Source: Ipomoea triloba
Lineage: Eukaryota > Streptophyta > Magnoliopsida > Solanales > Convolvulaceae
Direction: 5' to 3'
Assembly (NCBI RefSeq): GCF_003576645.1
Contig: NC_044925.1
Span: forward strand, 9,215,082-9,279,081
Length of the DNA: 64,000 nucleotides
Made by a program: the position numbers and the translations under genes. A model generated the notes under the pieces. The model made no database searches, was not told where the DNA came from, and saw nothing but the letters and a program-made list of their open reading frames with translations. The first letter of the stretch is position 1, and every line of letters begins with the position of its first letter. Positions 22,037 to 32,957 of the stretch are shown here, in pieces.

Positions 22037-23515
22037 TGTGGAACGAATGGTGATATAATCTTATTTATGCATATTATTCTACTTGATTTGAATCAACTTT
22101 TGAGCTTAAATGAATTAAATTGCTATCTCCTATGCATATTCCTTGCTTTCTCAATTAGATATGGTTTCATTCTTGATTTGAGTGTTTTATGGTGTTTGTT
22201 AGTGTTTTGAAACCATTTTAGATAAAAAGCAAAAGCAAGGGAACATTTGAAGGCATACTTGGAGTCAAAATAGATGCAGAATGCTTACATTGAGGCCTCG
22301 ACGCGTCCAGGATCAGATTTGATGCGTCCAAAATTTCCAGTGTGCAAAAGTTTTGAGCAAAGACCAGGGCTCGACGCGTCGAGAACTTCCAGTGAGCGTT
22401 CTGTTTTGAAGCCCCTGTCTCGACACATCGAGAATCCTGCGCAGTATAGATTTCAACTCTGCGGAATTGCCTATTTTGCCCCTATTTTTGCTCCCACTAT
22501 AAAAGGCTCATTTTCCCAAAACCCTTGGACCTAAGCTGCGTTTTTGGAGACAAAAAGGAGTGAGAGTAAAGGGTGTTGTCCATTCAAGAGTTGAAGGAGG
22601 GATCCACCAACTTTAGGAGAATATGCTCACAATCAAAGAGCTACAAGAGCTTTGGAGGAAGAAGGAGAGGCTAGGAAGACTACATTCGGGAGAATTTCTT
22701 CCCATTTTCCTCTACTTTCTTAGTCTTTGTAAACTCTTTAACATTTGTGCTTGAATTCTATACTAGCCATGAGTGGCTAAGCTTATTAGGGATTTTTGGG
22801 TGAAATGTGTTTATGAACCTATTGTGCCTAGTTTTTCATGTTTTAATGATATGTTTATATTTGGGTTTTATAACTTATGATGCATTTGTGATTTCTATTG
22901 TGATGCTTGTGTTTAAAGGCCTAAATTACTTGTATCTTGCTATAGTTGTGTCTTGATGGAAGTTAGGGCATAAATTTGAGCACTCACATTTGCACTTAAC
23001 TTTTGCACATTGGGAAAGGGTATATTTGTTAAGGGATTTCGTTCTGATTGCTTGTTCTTAATTAGTTCCTTATCGTGGGTTTGAATTATGGGAGTAATTC
23101 CTTCCCTATTTTGAATGCAATCATCCACATTTGTTAGAACCCAAATTAAATATCTCCTTTAGATGACACTAGGTGAGTAAACACTCGAACCCGAAAATCC
23201 CACTCTCTCTATATTGTTTTCATCAACTAGCTTTCATTATTCTATTTTATTACTAAATTTGCAATTAATCAAACATCAATTTCGTTAGGATTAGCTTCAT
23301 ATGAATATATTAGTAACTAGTGTTCGATACGCCACGCTTCCCTGTGGATCGATAACCCAATACTTGGGTATTTGTTTGTTATAAAATATGCTACAATCAG
23401 TGTGAGTTGCGTAGTGTTTGAAATTTCCAGTAGTTAAATTCCTTAGAGAAATCTTTGAAAAACTCTAATTAGTGGCTAAATTGTAATAAAAAATCAATTC
23501 AAGTTTAAAAACAGA
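22037..23515 (+). repeat. Element D: Athila-like LTR (right boundary uncertain)
   Basis: Related in plan and sequence to LTR C: palindrome cluster with CTCGACGCGTCGAG (22370-22383), TATAAAAGG at 22498, GGGAGAATTTCTTCC near 22688, TAGCCATGAGTGGCTAAGC near 22763 and CCCTGTGGATCGATAAC near 23340. A start at 22037 (preceded by TAAAA) or 22051 (TGATATAATC) fits. I cannot prove the right end: E interrupts nearby, and TAAAA recurs at 30967, which could be a TSD or chance. No coding content; the ORFs inside are short. Confidence 0.65.
22297..22434. promoter_or_regulatory. CpG palindrome cluster upstream of the TATA box in LTR D
   Basis: CTCGACGCGTCCAG (22298-), GATGCGTCCA (22321-), CTCGACGCGTCGAG (22370-22383, perfect) and TCTCGACACATCGAGA (22418-22433), with TTTCCAGTGTGC and CTTCCAGTGAGCG between them. 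It ends about 65 bp before the TATA box, as in LTR C, but with a different palindrome core. Confidence 0.65.
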
Positions 23516-23520
23516 CTTAT

Positions 23521-24480
23521 TGATGCGTACACGGATTGCTTCCCGCAATAAGTGCACACTCAAGGAATCACTCAAGAACCTTTCGTGTCCAAAAGAGGAT
23601 CTTACCTTGTAGACTCTTGGATTTTGAGATCCCAACTCTACAAATGCCTCACCAAACTAACAAATAATACTCTCAACCCTTAGATTATTAAGCAAGGCTA
23701 AGAATTAGAGTATTAGGAATCTAGCACTAGAATTAAGATACAAAAATAAAATTAGCTATATAATATGAGTAATAGTATTCTTTTTGGGTTTTTGGATATG
23801 TGTGTGAATATAAAGAACAAGATAAAGGGATAAACTAGCTTCTCACTAGCCTACCAAGATTGAATGCTTCTCACAAACAACCTAAACTTCAATGCACTTC
23901 TCATGCAAAGAAAAGAGAGAAATTTCACTCAAATTGAATTCTTACAAGGTGTGTCTCAAACCATTGGGTTTATGGGGTATTTATAGGGGAAAATAAGGTA
24001 TTAAATATTCTAGGTCACTAATCCCACCCAAAATAAAAAATTACAACTTTGTAAAAGTAATTCCCACCCAAAATTAAAAATACAAAATAATTCCCCACCC
24101 AAAATTAAAATACAAAATAATTTCCCACCCAAAATTAAAAATACAACATTTTGCAAAAGTAATTTCCACCCAAAAATAAAAAATACAATTCTTGCAAAGT
24201 AGTTTCCCACCTAAAAAAAAATACACCTTGCAAATAATTTCACACCGGGAAATTTGATCTGATACTGAAGTCTGAATTGTCTTCAAAAGTTTTTATGTGA
24301 AGACAATTGAATAGAATTATTTTTCCAGATTGATCTTCTTCTTCACAAAAAGATGTTGGACTCCAATTTGTTTGCACAAAAGTGTTAAAAGCCTCTTGAA
24401 TCTTCCTTGACTTAGATCTTGTTACCGGGCCACTCGAGACTTTTAATGGATCATTTATTTGTTGCATTCCGGTCTCATCA
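23521..24480 (-). repeat. 3' LTR of element E
   Basis: TGATGCGTACACGG...GGTCTCATCA on the plus strand (minus: TGATGAGACC...TACGCATCA). It contains a stretch of six or seven repeats of the type CCCACCCAAAATTAAAAATAC (24025-24215). Its U3 encodes the last ~79 codons of gag-pol. Confidence 0.93.
24025..24215. repeat. Short tandem repeats in the LTR of E
   Basis: Six imperfect units of roughly 30-40 bp carrying TTCCCACCCAAAATTAAAA and TACAAAATAA or TTGCAAAAGTAA variants. They are the source of the repetitive phenylalanine/leucine/tryptophan ORFs on the minus strand, which are not genes. Confidence 0.85.
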
Positions 24481-27400
24481 TCCTCCCCTTCTTGAAAAAG
24501 ATTCGTCCCCGAATCTGAAAATTCAAAAGGAGCTAAATCAGCAACATTAAATGTAGAAGAAACACTATGCTCACCTCGAAGATCTAATTTGTATGCATTG
24601 TCATTGATTCTTTCAAGCACTTGGAAAGGTCCATCTCCTCGAGGCATCAACTTGGACTTGCGTTGGTTTGGAAATCTGTTTTTGTTGTAGTGGATCCAAA
24701 CCCAATCTCCGGGTTTAAAAATTATTGCCTTGCGTCCCTTGTTGGCCTTTTGAGCGTATTGCTCATTTTTCTTTTCAATTTGAGCTCGAACCTTGGAATG
24801 AAATTCACGAATCCCTTGAGCTTTCTTAGCAGCATCCGCACATTCCTTATCATTCACATGTAAGGGAATCAAATCTAAGGGGGTTAATGTATTAAAACCA
24901 TAAGCAACCTCAAATGGTGACATATTTGTAGTGGAATGTATAGCTCGGTTATAAGCAAACTCCACATATGGTAAGCTTTCTTCCCAAGACTTGAGGTTTT
25001 TTTTAATGACTACCCTTAGAAGTTGTGTTAGAGTTCTATTCACAACTTCGGTTTGGCCATCTGTTTGTGGATGACAAGCAGTAGAGTACAAAAGTTTTGT
25101 ACCAAGCTTTCCCCAAAGTATTCGCCAAAAATGACTTAGAAACTTGGCATCTCGATCGGACACAATGGTGCGTGGAATCCCATGTAAACGCACTACCTCT
25201 TTGAAGAATAAATCTGCAATATGAGAGGCATCATTAGTTTTGTGGCAACCAATAAAATGAGCCATTTTACTAAATCGATCAACAACAACATAGATTGAGT
25301 CATGGCCCCTTCTACTTCTAGGTAACCCTACTATAAAATCCATAGATAAATCAGTCCAGGGTTCCTTAGGAACAATTAATGGTGTGTATAACCCTTGTGG
25401 GAGAGATCGTGATTTAGCTTGTTTGCAAGTAACACATTTGCTAACAAACAATTCCACATCCCTTCTTAACTTGGGCCAAAAGAAGTGTCCATGTAGGACT
25501 TCATAAGTTTTAGTCACACCGAAGTGTCCCATTAATCCACCACTATGGGCTTCCTTAATAAACATTTCTCTTAAAGAACAATTTGGCACACACAATCTAT
25601 TTTCTTTGAACAAATATCCATCAAGTAGATAATATTTGCCAATTGGAGTTGTAGAACATGCCTTATATTTTTCTGCAAAATCAACATCATTACTATACAA
25701 TTCTTTGAGAAATTCAAAACCAAGTAATTTGGCTTGTAATGATGAAAGTAGAGCATACCTTCGAGATAAAGCATCAGCCACTCGGTTTTCCTTACCTTGT
25801 TTATACTTGATAACATACGGAAATGCTTCAATAAACTCAAGCCATTTCGCATGTCTCTTGCTTAACTTACCTTGCCCCCTAAGGTGTTTGAGTGCCTCAT
25901 GATCGGAGTGTATGACAAACTCTTTAAACCATAGGTAATGCTCCCAAGTCTCAAGAGTTCTTACAAGTGCATATAACTCCTTATCATATGTAGAGTAATT
26001 AAGTGCAGGACCACTTAATTTCTCACTAAAGTAGGCAATAGGATGTCCTTCTTGCATAAGAACAGCTCCAATACCTATCCCAGATGCATCACACTCAATC
26101 TCAAAAGTTTTATCAAAGTTTGGTAACGAAAGTACCTGAGCAGAACACAATTTTTCCTTGAGGGTTTGAAAGGCTTGTTCTTGTTTAGGGCCCCATTCAA
26201 ATTTAACATCTTTTTTCACAAGTTCATTCAATGGGGCTGCAATTGTACTGAAGTCCTTGACAAATCTCCGATAGAAACTGGCAAGACCATGGAAACTACG
26301 GACTTCAGTTGCTGTTTTTGGTGTTGGCCAATCTCGAATTGCTTGTATCTTGGTCTCATCTACTTCAATGCCTTTAGAACTTACTATAAAACCAAGAAAA
26401 ACAACACTTTCCACACCAAAATAGCATTTCTCAAGGTTAGCATACAATTGTTCTCTTCTTAAAACAAGAAAGACTTCTTTAAGATGTATTATATGCTTTT
26501 GAGGGTCTTTGCTGTAAATGAGAATATCATCAAAATACACAACAACAAATTTTCCAATAAAATTCCTAAGAACATGGTTCATCAATCTCATGAAGGTGCT
26601 AGGGGCATTTGTTAATCCAAACGGCATAACTAACCATTCATAGAGACCATTTTTAGTCTTGAAGGCAGTTTTCCATTCATCTCCCTTTTGCATTCTAATT
26701 TGATGATAACCTCTTCTTAGATCTATTTTACTGAAAATTTCAGCCCCATGCAATTCATCAAGCATATCATCTAACCTAGGAATAGGATAGCGATACTTTA
26801 CCGTGATGTTATTGATGGCGCGACAATCAACACACATCCGCCACGTGCCATCTTTCTTTGGTACAAGTAGTACGGGTACAGCACATGGACTGAGGCTTTC
26901 TTGGATGAATCCAGCTTGTAACAACTCATCAACTTGTCGTTGAATCTCCTTGGCCTCGTCAGGATTAGTGCGATATGCCGGTCTATTAGGCAAACTTGCT
27001 CCAGGTATGAGATCAATTTGATGCTCAATCCCACGAATTGGAGGTAACCCCTTTGGTAACTCTTCAGGAAAGACATCTGCAAATTCAGAAAGCAAAGTAG
27101 AAACATCAGAAGGGATAATTTCACTTTTAATAACATTTAAACAAAAATCAATCGGGTAAAGTAAGAAAACTCCCTCTCCCCTTCTTAAGGCTTGCTCCAC
27201 TTCTCCCTTTGTCATGAGCAAATTATGAGAGGATTGCGTAGTGTCCTTCTTCATCCCTTCCTTTCTTTGCTTCTTCTCATGAGCTATGGTATTTTGTTTT
27301 CCACTAGTGGTTTCCTTCATGGCCTCTTTTGCCTTTTGGGCAAGTTCTTCTCTCAATTTTTTTGATTGCACTTGTAGGTTGTACACTTCTTTTGGTGCTA

Positions 27401-28609
27401 GTGGAGTCAAAGTATACTTCTTACCTCCTTTATGAATGGTGTACTTGTTTGTCTTACCATGGTGTAAGGTGTCTCGGTCATATTGCCATGGCCGACCAAG
27501 CAAGATGTGACAAGCATGCATTGGGATGACATCACATAACACATCATCTTGATATTTTCCAATAGAAATAGAAATGAGGGCTTGTTTGTGTACCTTGAGT
27601 TCACCATCATCATTAAGCCATTGTAGCTTATAGGGTTGAGGATGTTGGATTGTTGGTATTTTCATTGCATTAACTACATCCTCGCTGATCACATTGGTAC
27701 AACTCCCCCCATCAATGATGAAACTGCATGTAGCACCGGGAATCTTGCATTTTCCATAGAAGATGTTCTCTCGTTGTTCTTCTTGATCTAGGACAACTAG
27801 AGTGCTCAAGGCTTTGTGGACAACGCAGTTGAAATGTAGAGCATCATCTTCTTGCACTTCTTCTTCAGAATGGTCATCTTTTTGTCTTTCTCCGATAGGC
27901 TCCAACTCTTCGTCATCAGATTCATTTGCGGACATGTATTCTCGCTCATCTTTGCCGGTGGTGAGAATTTTTTTGGTGTTGGGGCATTCTCGAGCATAAT
28001 GTCCTCGGCCTTGACACCTGTAACATGTCACAGTACTAACCTTTTGCTTTGAGCCCTCTTGGAACTTCTCTTTCTCCCTTTGGTTATTTTTCTTCTCCTC
28101 TTGGGTGTGGGATGGTCGAGAGTACTCCTTTTGTGTCCTTGACTGATAGGAGTTGTTAGTAGCCCTCCTTGGTTGATCCCATTGAGAAGACACAGATGGT
28201 TTGCTTCCCCTTTCAGATCTCAGCTCATCTTCTACCTTCGAAGCAACTCGAACCAATTTGTCCACGTCGTCAAATTCTTGGTTGCGGAGTTCTCTTCGAA
28301 TATCACGGTTGAATCCTTCAAGGATACGGGCTATGGTGGTCTCGTCATCCTCCTGGATATTTGCTCGTGCCTTCAATCTCTCCATCTCCTTGTAGAACTC
28401 ACGAACGGACTTGCTGCCTTGTTTGAGTTCTTGTAATTTTCTGCGCATATCACGATAAAAATTACTAGGCACAAACTTCCTTCTCATCTCCCTCTTAAGC
28501 TCTCCCCATGTCTCTATAGGTTCATCTTGGTCTTCTAGACGCCTACGACTAAGTTGTTTCCACCACAATTTAGCAAAATCTTTTAGGGATGCTATGGCTG
28601 TTTTAAACN
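24240..28609 (-). CDS. Gag-pol polyprotein of element E (CRM-like), N-terminus missing
   Basis: Open for about 1455 codons from the N at 28610 to the stop at 24240. Domains in order (numbered from a first ATG at 28676): gag capsid with FAKLWWKQL and a [12 protein letters not shown] helix region (about 24-165), zinc knuckle [15 protein letters not shown] (about 217), protease with catalytic IIDGGS (about 320), RT with [11 protein letters not shown] and catalytic YFDDILIYS (about 713), RNase H starting [12 protein letters not shown], integrase HHCC finger ([10 protein letters not shown]...CVTCKQAKS), DDE core ([29 protein letters not shown]), GPF/Y module ([11 protein letters not shown], about 1345) and tail [10 protein letters not shown]. 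About 79 C-terminal residues lie in the 3' LTR. The apparent start (MCSVSFYHIYFF...) reads through non-coding leader, so the true gag start is lost in the gap. It encodes all retrotransposition enzymes. CRM assignment rests on the tail and tRNA-Met PBS. Confidence 0.92.
24481..24493 (-). promoter_or_regulatory. Polypurine tract of element E
   Basis: Minus-strand AAGAAGGGGAGGA directly abuts the 3' LTR start TGATGAG. It lies within the gag-pol coding frame, as expected when the ORF overlaps the LTR. Confidence 0.9.
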
Positions 28610-28610
28610 T
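28610..28610. other. Single-base N within gag of element E
   Basis: On its left the capsid frame is intact. On its right the sequence turns at once into poly-T leader. The usual first 100 or more gag residues are absent, so this N hides missing sequence. Confidence 0.8.
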
Positions 28611-29215
28611 TTTTTTTTTTTGTAAGAAACAAAGAAAGTAGAAGAAGTATATGTGATAGAAAGAAACAGAGCACAATTAATTTCAGGTAATGCTTAGATA
28701 TAAATTCAACAATTCAAACTAAAAATCAAACCAACCTTATTCTTTCTTTTTTTTTCTTTTTTTTTTCTTTGCTCTTTTTGTTTTGTTTTGTTTTTTTTTT
28801 CTTCTTTTTTTTTTCCTTTTTTTTTCTTTTTGTTTTTTTTTAACAAACCTCCAATAAAGTAAACTTCAACTAAATTAAAAATACAATAGTAGAATAGATT
28901 AAAAGAAGCTTGATGGTATCTAACCTTTATAAGGTCACCAAATCAAAGCTATGAATATAAAGAGTAAAAGTACGGAAATGAATAAAAAAAAATAGACACA
29001 ATAGTAGATATGAAATTTAAAGTAGCAAGGAAGAGTAAATATGAACTTTAAGATAGCAATAATAGAATAAAGCAAGAACGTAACGGATATAAGGGAAAAG
29101 GAAATGGAACAACAGTAAATATGAAATTACAGATAGGAATAATGGAATAAGAGAGAGAAAAAAAAGGAAATTAAAGATAGGAATGATAGAATAAGAAGAA
29201 AAAAAAAAGGAACTT
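28611..29215 (-). other. Leader of element E, homopolymer-rich
   Basis: Untranslated leader between the PBS and gag. It holds long pyrimidine tracts (28740-28845) and tandem-like blocks of GAATAAGAGA/ATAGAAT type (29040-29200). I see no ORF that could be gag. Confidence 0.7.
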
Positions 29216-29228
29216 GGCTCTGATACCA
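29216..29228 (-). promoter_or_regulatory. Primer-binding site of element E
   Basis: Minus-strand TGGTATCAGAGCC, complementary to the 3' end of plant initiator tRNA-Met, three bases inside the 5' LTR. Confidence 0.95.
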
Positions 29229-29231
29229 AAC

Positions 29232-30936
29232 TGATGCGTACACGGATTGCTTCCCGCAATAAGTGCACACTCAAGGAATCACTCAAGAACCTTTCGTGTC
29301 CAAAAGAGGATCTTACCTTGTAGACTCTTGGATTTTGAGATCCCAACTCTACAAATGCCTCACCAAACTAACAAATAATACTCTCAACCCTTAGATTATT
29401 AAGCAAGGCTAAGAATTAAAGTATTAGGAATCTAGCACTAGAATTAAGATACAAAAATAAAATTAGCTATATAATATGAGTAATAGTATTCTTTTTGGGT
29501 TTTTGGATATGTGTGTGAATATAAAGAACAAGATAAAGGGATAAACTAGCTTCTCACTAGCCTACCAAGATTGAATGCTTCTCACAAACAACCTAAACTT
29601 CAATGCACTTCTCATGCAAAGAAAAGAGAGAAATTTCACTCAAATTGAATTCTTACAAGGTGTGTCTCAAACCATTGGGTTTATGGGGTATTTATAGGGG
29701 AAAATAAGGTATTAAATATTCTAGGTCACTAATCCCACCCAAAATAAAAAATTACAACTTTGTAAAAGTAATTCCCACCCAAAATTAAAAATACAAAATA
29801 ATTCCCCACCCAAAATTAAAATACAAAATAATTTCCCACCCAAAATTAAAAATACAACATTTTGCAAAAGTAATTTCCACCCAAAAATAAAAAATACAAT
29901 TCTTGCAAAGTAGTTTCCCACCTAAAAAAAANNNNNNNNNNNNNNNNNNNNNNNNNNNNNNNNNNNNNNNNNNNNNNNNNNNNNNNNNNNNNNNNNNNNN
30001 NNNNNNNNNNNNNNNNNNNNNNNNNNNNNNNNNNNNNNNNNNNNNNNNNNNNNNNNNNNNNNNNNNNNNNNNNNNNNNNNNNNNNNNNNNNNNNNNNNNN
30101 NNNNNNNNNNNNNNNNNNNNNNNNNNNNNNNNNNNNNNNNNNNNNNNNNNNNNNNNNNNNNNNNNNNNNNNNNNNNNNNNNNNNNNNNNNNNNNNNNNNN
30201 NNNNNNNNNNNNNNNNNNNNNNNNNNNNNNNNNNNNNNNNNNNNNNNNNNNNNNNNNNNNNNNNNNNNNNNNNNNNNNNNNNNNNNNNNNNNNNNNNNNN
30301 NNNNNNNNNNNNNNNNNNNNNNNNNNNNNNNNNNNNNNNNNNNNNNNNNNNNNNNNNNNNNNNNNNNNNNNNNNNNNNNNNNNNNNNNNNNNNNNNNNNN
30401 NNNNNNNNNNNNNNNNNNNNNNNNNNNNNNNNNNNNNNNNNNNNNNNNNNNNNNNNNNNNNNNNNNNNNNNNNNNNNNNNNNNNNNNNNNNNNNNNNNNN
30501 NNNNNNNNNNNNNNNNNNNNNNNNNNNNNNNNNNNNNNNNNNNNNNNNNNNNNNNNNNNNNNNNNNNNNNNNNNNNNNNNNNNNNNNNNNNNNNNNNNNN
30601 NNNNNNNNNNNNNNNNNNNNNNNNNNNNNNNNNNNNNNNNNNNNNNNNNNNNNNNNNNNNNNNNNNNNNAAAAAAAATACACCTTGCAAATAATTTCACA
30701 CCGGGAAATTTGATCTGATACTGAAGTCTGAATTGTCTTCAAAAGTTTTTATGTGAAGACAATTGAATAGAATTATTTTTCCAGATTGATCTTCTTCTTC
30801 ACAAAAAGATGTTGGACTCCAATCTGTTTGCACAAAAGTGTTAAAAGCCTCTTGAATCTTCCTTGACTTAGATCTTGTTACCGGGCCACTCGAGACTTTT
30901 AATGGATCATTTATTTGTTGCATTCCGGTCTCATCA
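29232..30936 (-). repeat. 5' LTR of element E, with a 738-N gap
   Basis: It matches the 3' LTR continuously up to CCTAAAAAAAA (29931) and again from AAAAAAAATACACC (30670). Only two base changes were noticed elsewhere (near 29417 and 30824). The second changes one residue of the LTR-encoded integrase tail copy (Asn to Asp). Confidence 0.92.
29932..30669. other. Assembly gap of 738 N
   Basis: It lies in an A-homopolymer of the LTR. Both edges align to adjacent bases of the sister LTR, so the true gap is probably about zero bases. ORFs spanning it are meaningless. Confidence 0.95.
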
Positions 30937-30941
30937 CTTAT

Positions 30942-31612
30942 AATTTGGGTATAGGTTTTGGCATCATAAAAAAGGGAGATTGGTTCGTGGATTGCTCCTA
31001 GGTGAGAGATTTGAAGGAATGCTTTGGAGGGAAGGATATTTAAAGCTTAGATTAGATATTTTAGAGAGACTTTTGGTAGAGTTTGGAAGTTCCAAGATTG
31101 TAGAAGGAGAATTTTTAGAATTTGTAGAATGTACACTTAGATCTTAGATCAATCTTGTACTTGAAGATCAAACTTGGAAGTCAATTGCTTTAGGATTGTG
31201 AATTCAATTACTAAGGTAATCTCAATTCTTTATCTTGATTTTCAATTCAAGTTTACTTTCAATTGCATTTTCAATTTGTGAATTAGGTTAATCATGCTTT
31301 CAATTGCTAGCATGTGTGTCTAATTCTTTTATAGGAATTGAGTTGTGCAATTGTGTGTGATGCTAGTGTAGACCAAAATTCCTAATTAGGTGATTGAATT
31401 GCATTGGATTGATTGAATTAATTTTGTCATTGTTGATGATTTGTATGCTTTCTAGAGTATGGCTACCTCTAAAGAAGTTGTAAGGCATGGATTCTAGGCA
31501 AGAGATTGCTAGAATCCATGTAGCTCCAACTCAATTATGATTTCTTGCTTTTAGACCAAAAGATAGAAGTAGGAAAGGGGGTGAAGGCAAGATGTTTGTT
31601 GAAATGTCCCTG
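30942..31612 (+). repeat. Element J: Athila-like LTR remnant, left part
   Basis: Holds TTAGAGAGACTTTTGG, GATGCTAGTGTAGACC and GGAATTGAGTTGTG text related to the downstream halves of LTRs of I and P. It is interrupted at 31612 by element I and continues at 53064. The first ~40 bp include GGCATCATAAAAAAGGGAGATTG, which resembles a Copia polypurine region, so the left limit of J is unclear. Confidence 0.6.
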
Positions 31613-32662
31613 ATAAGCTCCCAAGATGCCTATATATTTGGATATAAATAGGGATAATCTTATAGCATTTCAGTATCCTTATATGACTTATTTTACGATA
31701 TTATGTGCATTAACTCATTAACCACACACAAAGCTACCCTTGGTGTATTTTGAGACATTCCACAGGTCCCGGGAGCCCTTAGTAACAAGAAACGAGCAAA
31801 ACGAGCAAACCGAGCAAGACAGGAGCCCCGGAGGACCCAAGATGACGCTTTCACGCGTGAAGGCCACGTGAACGAGACATTGCGGAGAAATTATTTTAGG
31901 GCAAATTTTGGGAGACTATTTAAGGAAGCTTGATATGATTTTTCAGGGGGGCTGATTTTCTTAGTTTTCCATATTTTTAGAGTTTTTAGAAGTTCCCAAA
32001 TTTCCATCCTTAGATTAGGTTTTACATTTTCCCTTGTAGATGAAGGATTGAAGACAACATTTCATTTACTAGGTGGTATCTATTTGAATCTTATTTCTAT
32101 TTTAAATATCTTGTTCTTGGATTGAATTAGTTTATGAGCTTAAATCTATGATTATGTCTGGCTAGTTCTATGCAGGGATTGAGTTGTGTGAATCTATGTT
32201 GCTAGTGTGAAGATCCTATTTCTTATTGTGGATTTGATTGCTTTGATGTTGAAAGATCTATTTTTGTATATTGATTGTTGGTTTGATTAGATCTTGTATA
32301 GATTTGGCCAATCTATTGAGAGATTGAGACCTTGACTCTATCATGGTATTGATTTGAGTTGAGTTGAAGCTTTTTGCAATCTTAGATCCTATGGAATTCA
32401 ATGATTGAGAATAGTAGGAAAGTGTGTAGCCTAGGTGTTTGATAAAATGTCTCTTAGGACTTTTGGTTGCCAAATGGTACTGCTAAGCCTAAGAAGCCCT
32501 AGTACACAAAGGTGGAAAAGGATTAAGATGACACACTCTGGAATAGCCAACCTCCACATCCCTCCTTCGAGACCGACACTTGGGGTGTTTAGACTTTTCG
32601 TTTCATCATTACCACATCCACATTACATACCTCACTCACCCTATGCATCCAAAGCATTGTCA
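31613..32662 (+). repeat. 5' LTR of element I
   Basis: TGATAAGCTCCCAAG...AAGCATTGTCA, 1050 bp. Relative to the 3' LTR it has lost 51 bp between two TTCAMGCGTGAA boxes (31850) and about 230 bp between CCAAC repeats (near 32549), and it holds a ~37-bp segment (31918-31955) the 3' copy lacks. TATAAATAGGG occurs only 25-35 bp from the LTR start and also in the 3' copy. Confidence 0.9.
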
Positions 32663-32665
32663 AAA

Positions 32666-32683
32666 TGGCGCCGTTGCCGGGGA
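32666..32683 (+). promoter_or_regulatory. Primer-binding site of element I
   Basis: TGGCGCCGTTGCCGGGGA, exact tRNA-Asp-type PBS characteristic of Athila-like elements, three bases from the LTR. Confidence 0.96.
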
Positions 32684-32957
32684 GGACAATAGGTTGTCAA
32701 TTGTTTTGCTTTTACTTGATTGAACGTTTTTGAGAATTTTAGTATTGTTAATCCATTTTATTTTATTTTATTTTCTATTTTATTCGTTTTTGTTACTTAC
32801 CCTCAATTGGCTACTTCCAGTCTCAACTGTGGATTGTTGCTTTCTTGAAAATCTTAATAAGTGAATGCACACAAGAGCGAAAAGAAACCAAGGCTTATTT
32901 CCTCACATACCGGAAAATAACAAGGCAACAAGAAGGAAAAACATCTGAACTGAACAA
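32684..32957 (+). other. Leader of element I
   Basis: Non-coding leader between PBS and the gag ATG. Confidence 0.7.

Larger units (their letters stand above)
23521..30936 (-). mobile_element. Element E: young, nearly complete CRM-like chromovirus (Ty3/Gypsy)
   Basis: LTRs of about 960 bp (23521-24480 and 29232-30936, the latter with a gap of Ns), perfect TSD CTTAT (23516-23520 and 30937-30941), PBS complementary to initiator tRNA-Met (29216-29228), polypurine tract AAGAAGGGGAGGA (24481-24493, minus), and one long gag-pol frame. I noticed only two substitutions between the LTRs, so insertion was recent. The integrase tail resembles the CRM clade ([12 protein letters not shown] end, no classical chromodomain) and extends into the 3' LTR. 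The gag N-terminus is missing at the N at 28610. Confidence 0.93.

Noticed and set aside
24010..24286. Phe/Trp/Leu-rich minus-strand ORFs (also 29721-29921)
   Set aside because: Translation of the short tandem repeats in the LTR of E; the 300-codon versions are open only because Ns were read through.
22032..30971. TAAAA on both sides (22032-22036 and 30967-30971) as a TSD making D one solo LTR around E
   Set aside because: Possible, but the pentamer is A-rich and the text before 30967 (TTTTGGCATCATAAAAAAGGGAGATTG) looks like a Copia polypurine region; not enough to assert.
32666..32683. tRNA-like sequence hits at the PBS positions (also 16176, 18043, 29216, 59851)
   Set aside because: These are short primer-binding sites complementary to tRNA 3' ends beside LTRs, not tRNA genes; no cloverleaf is present.
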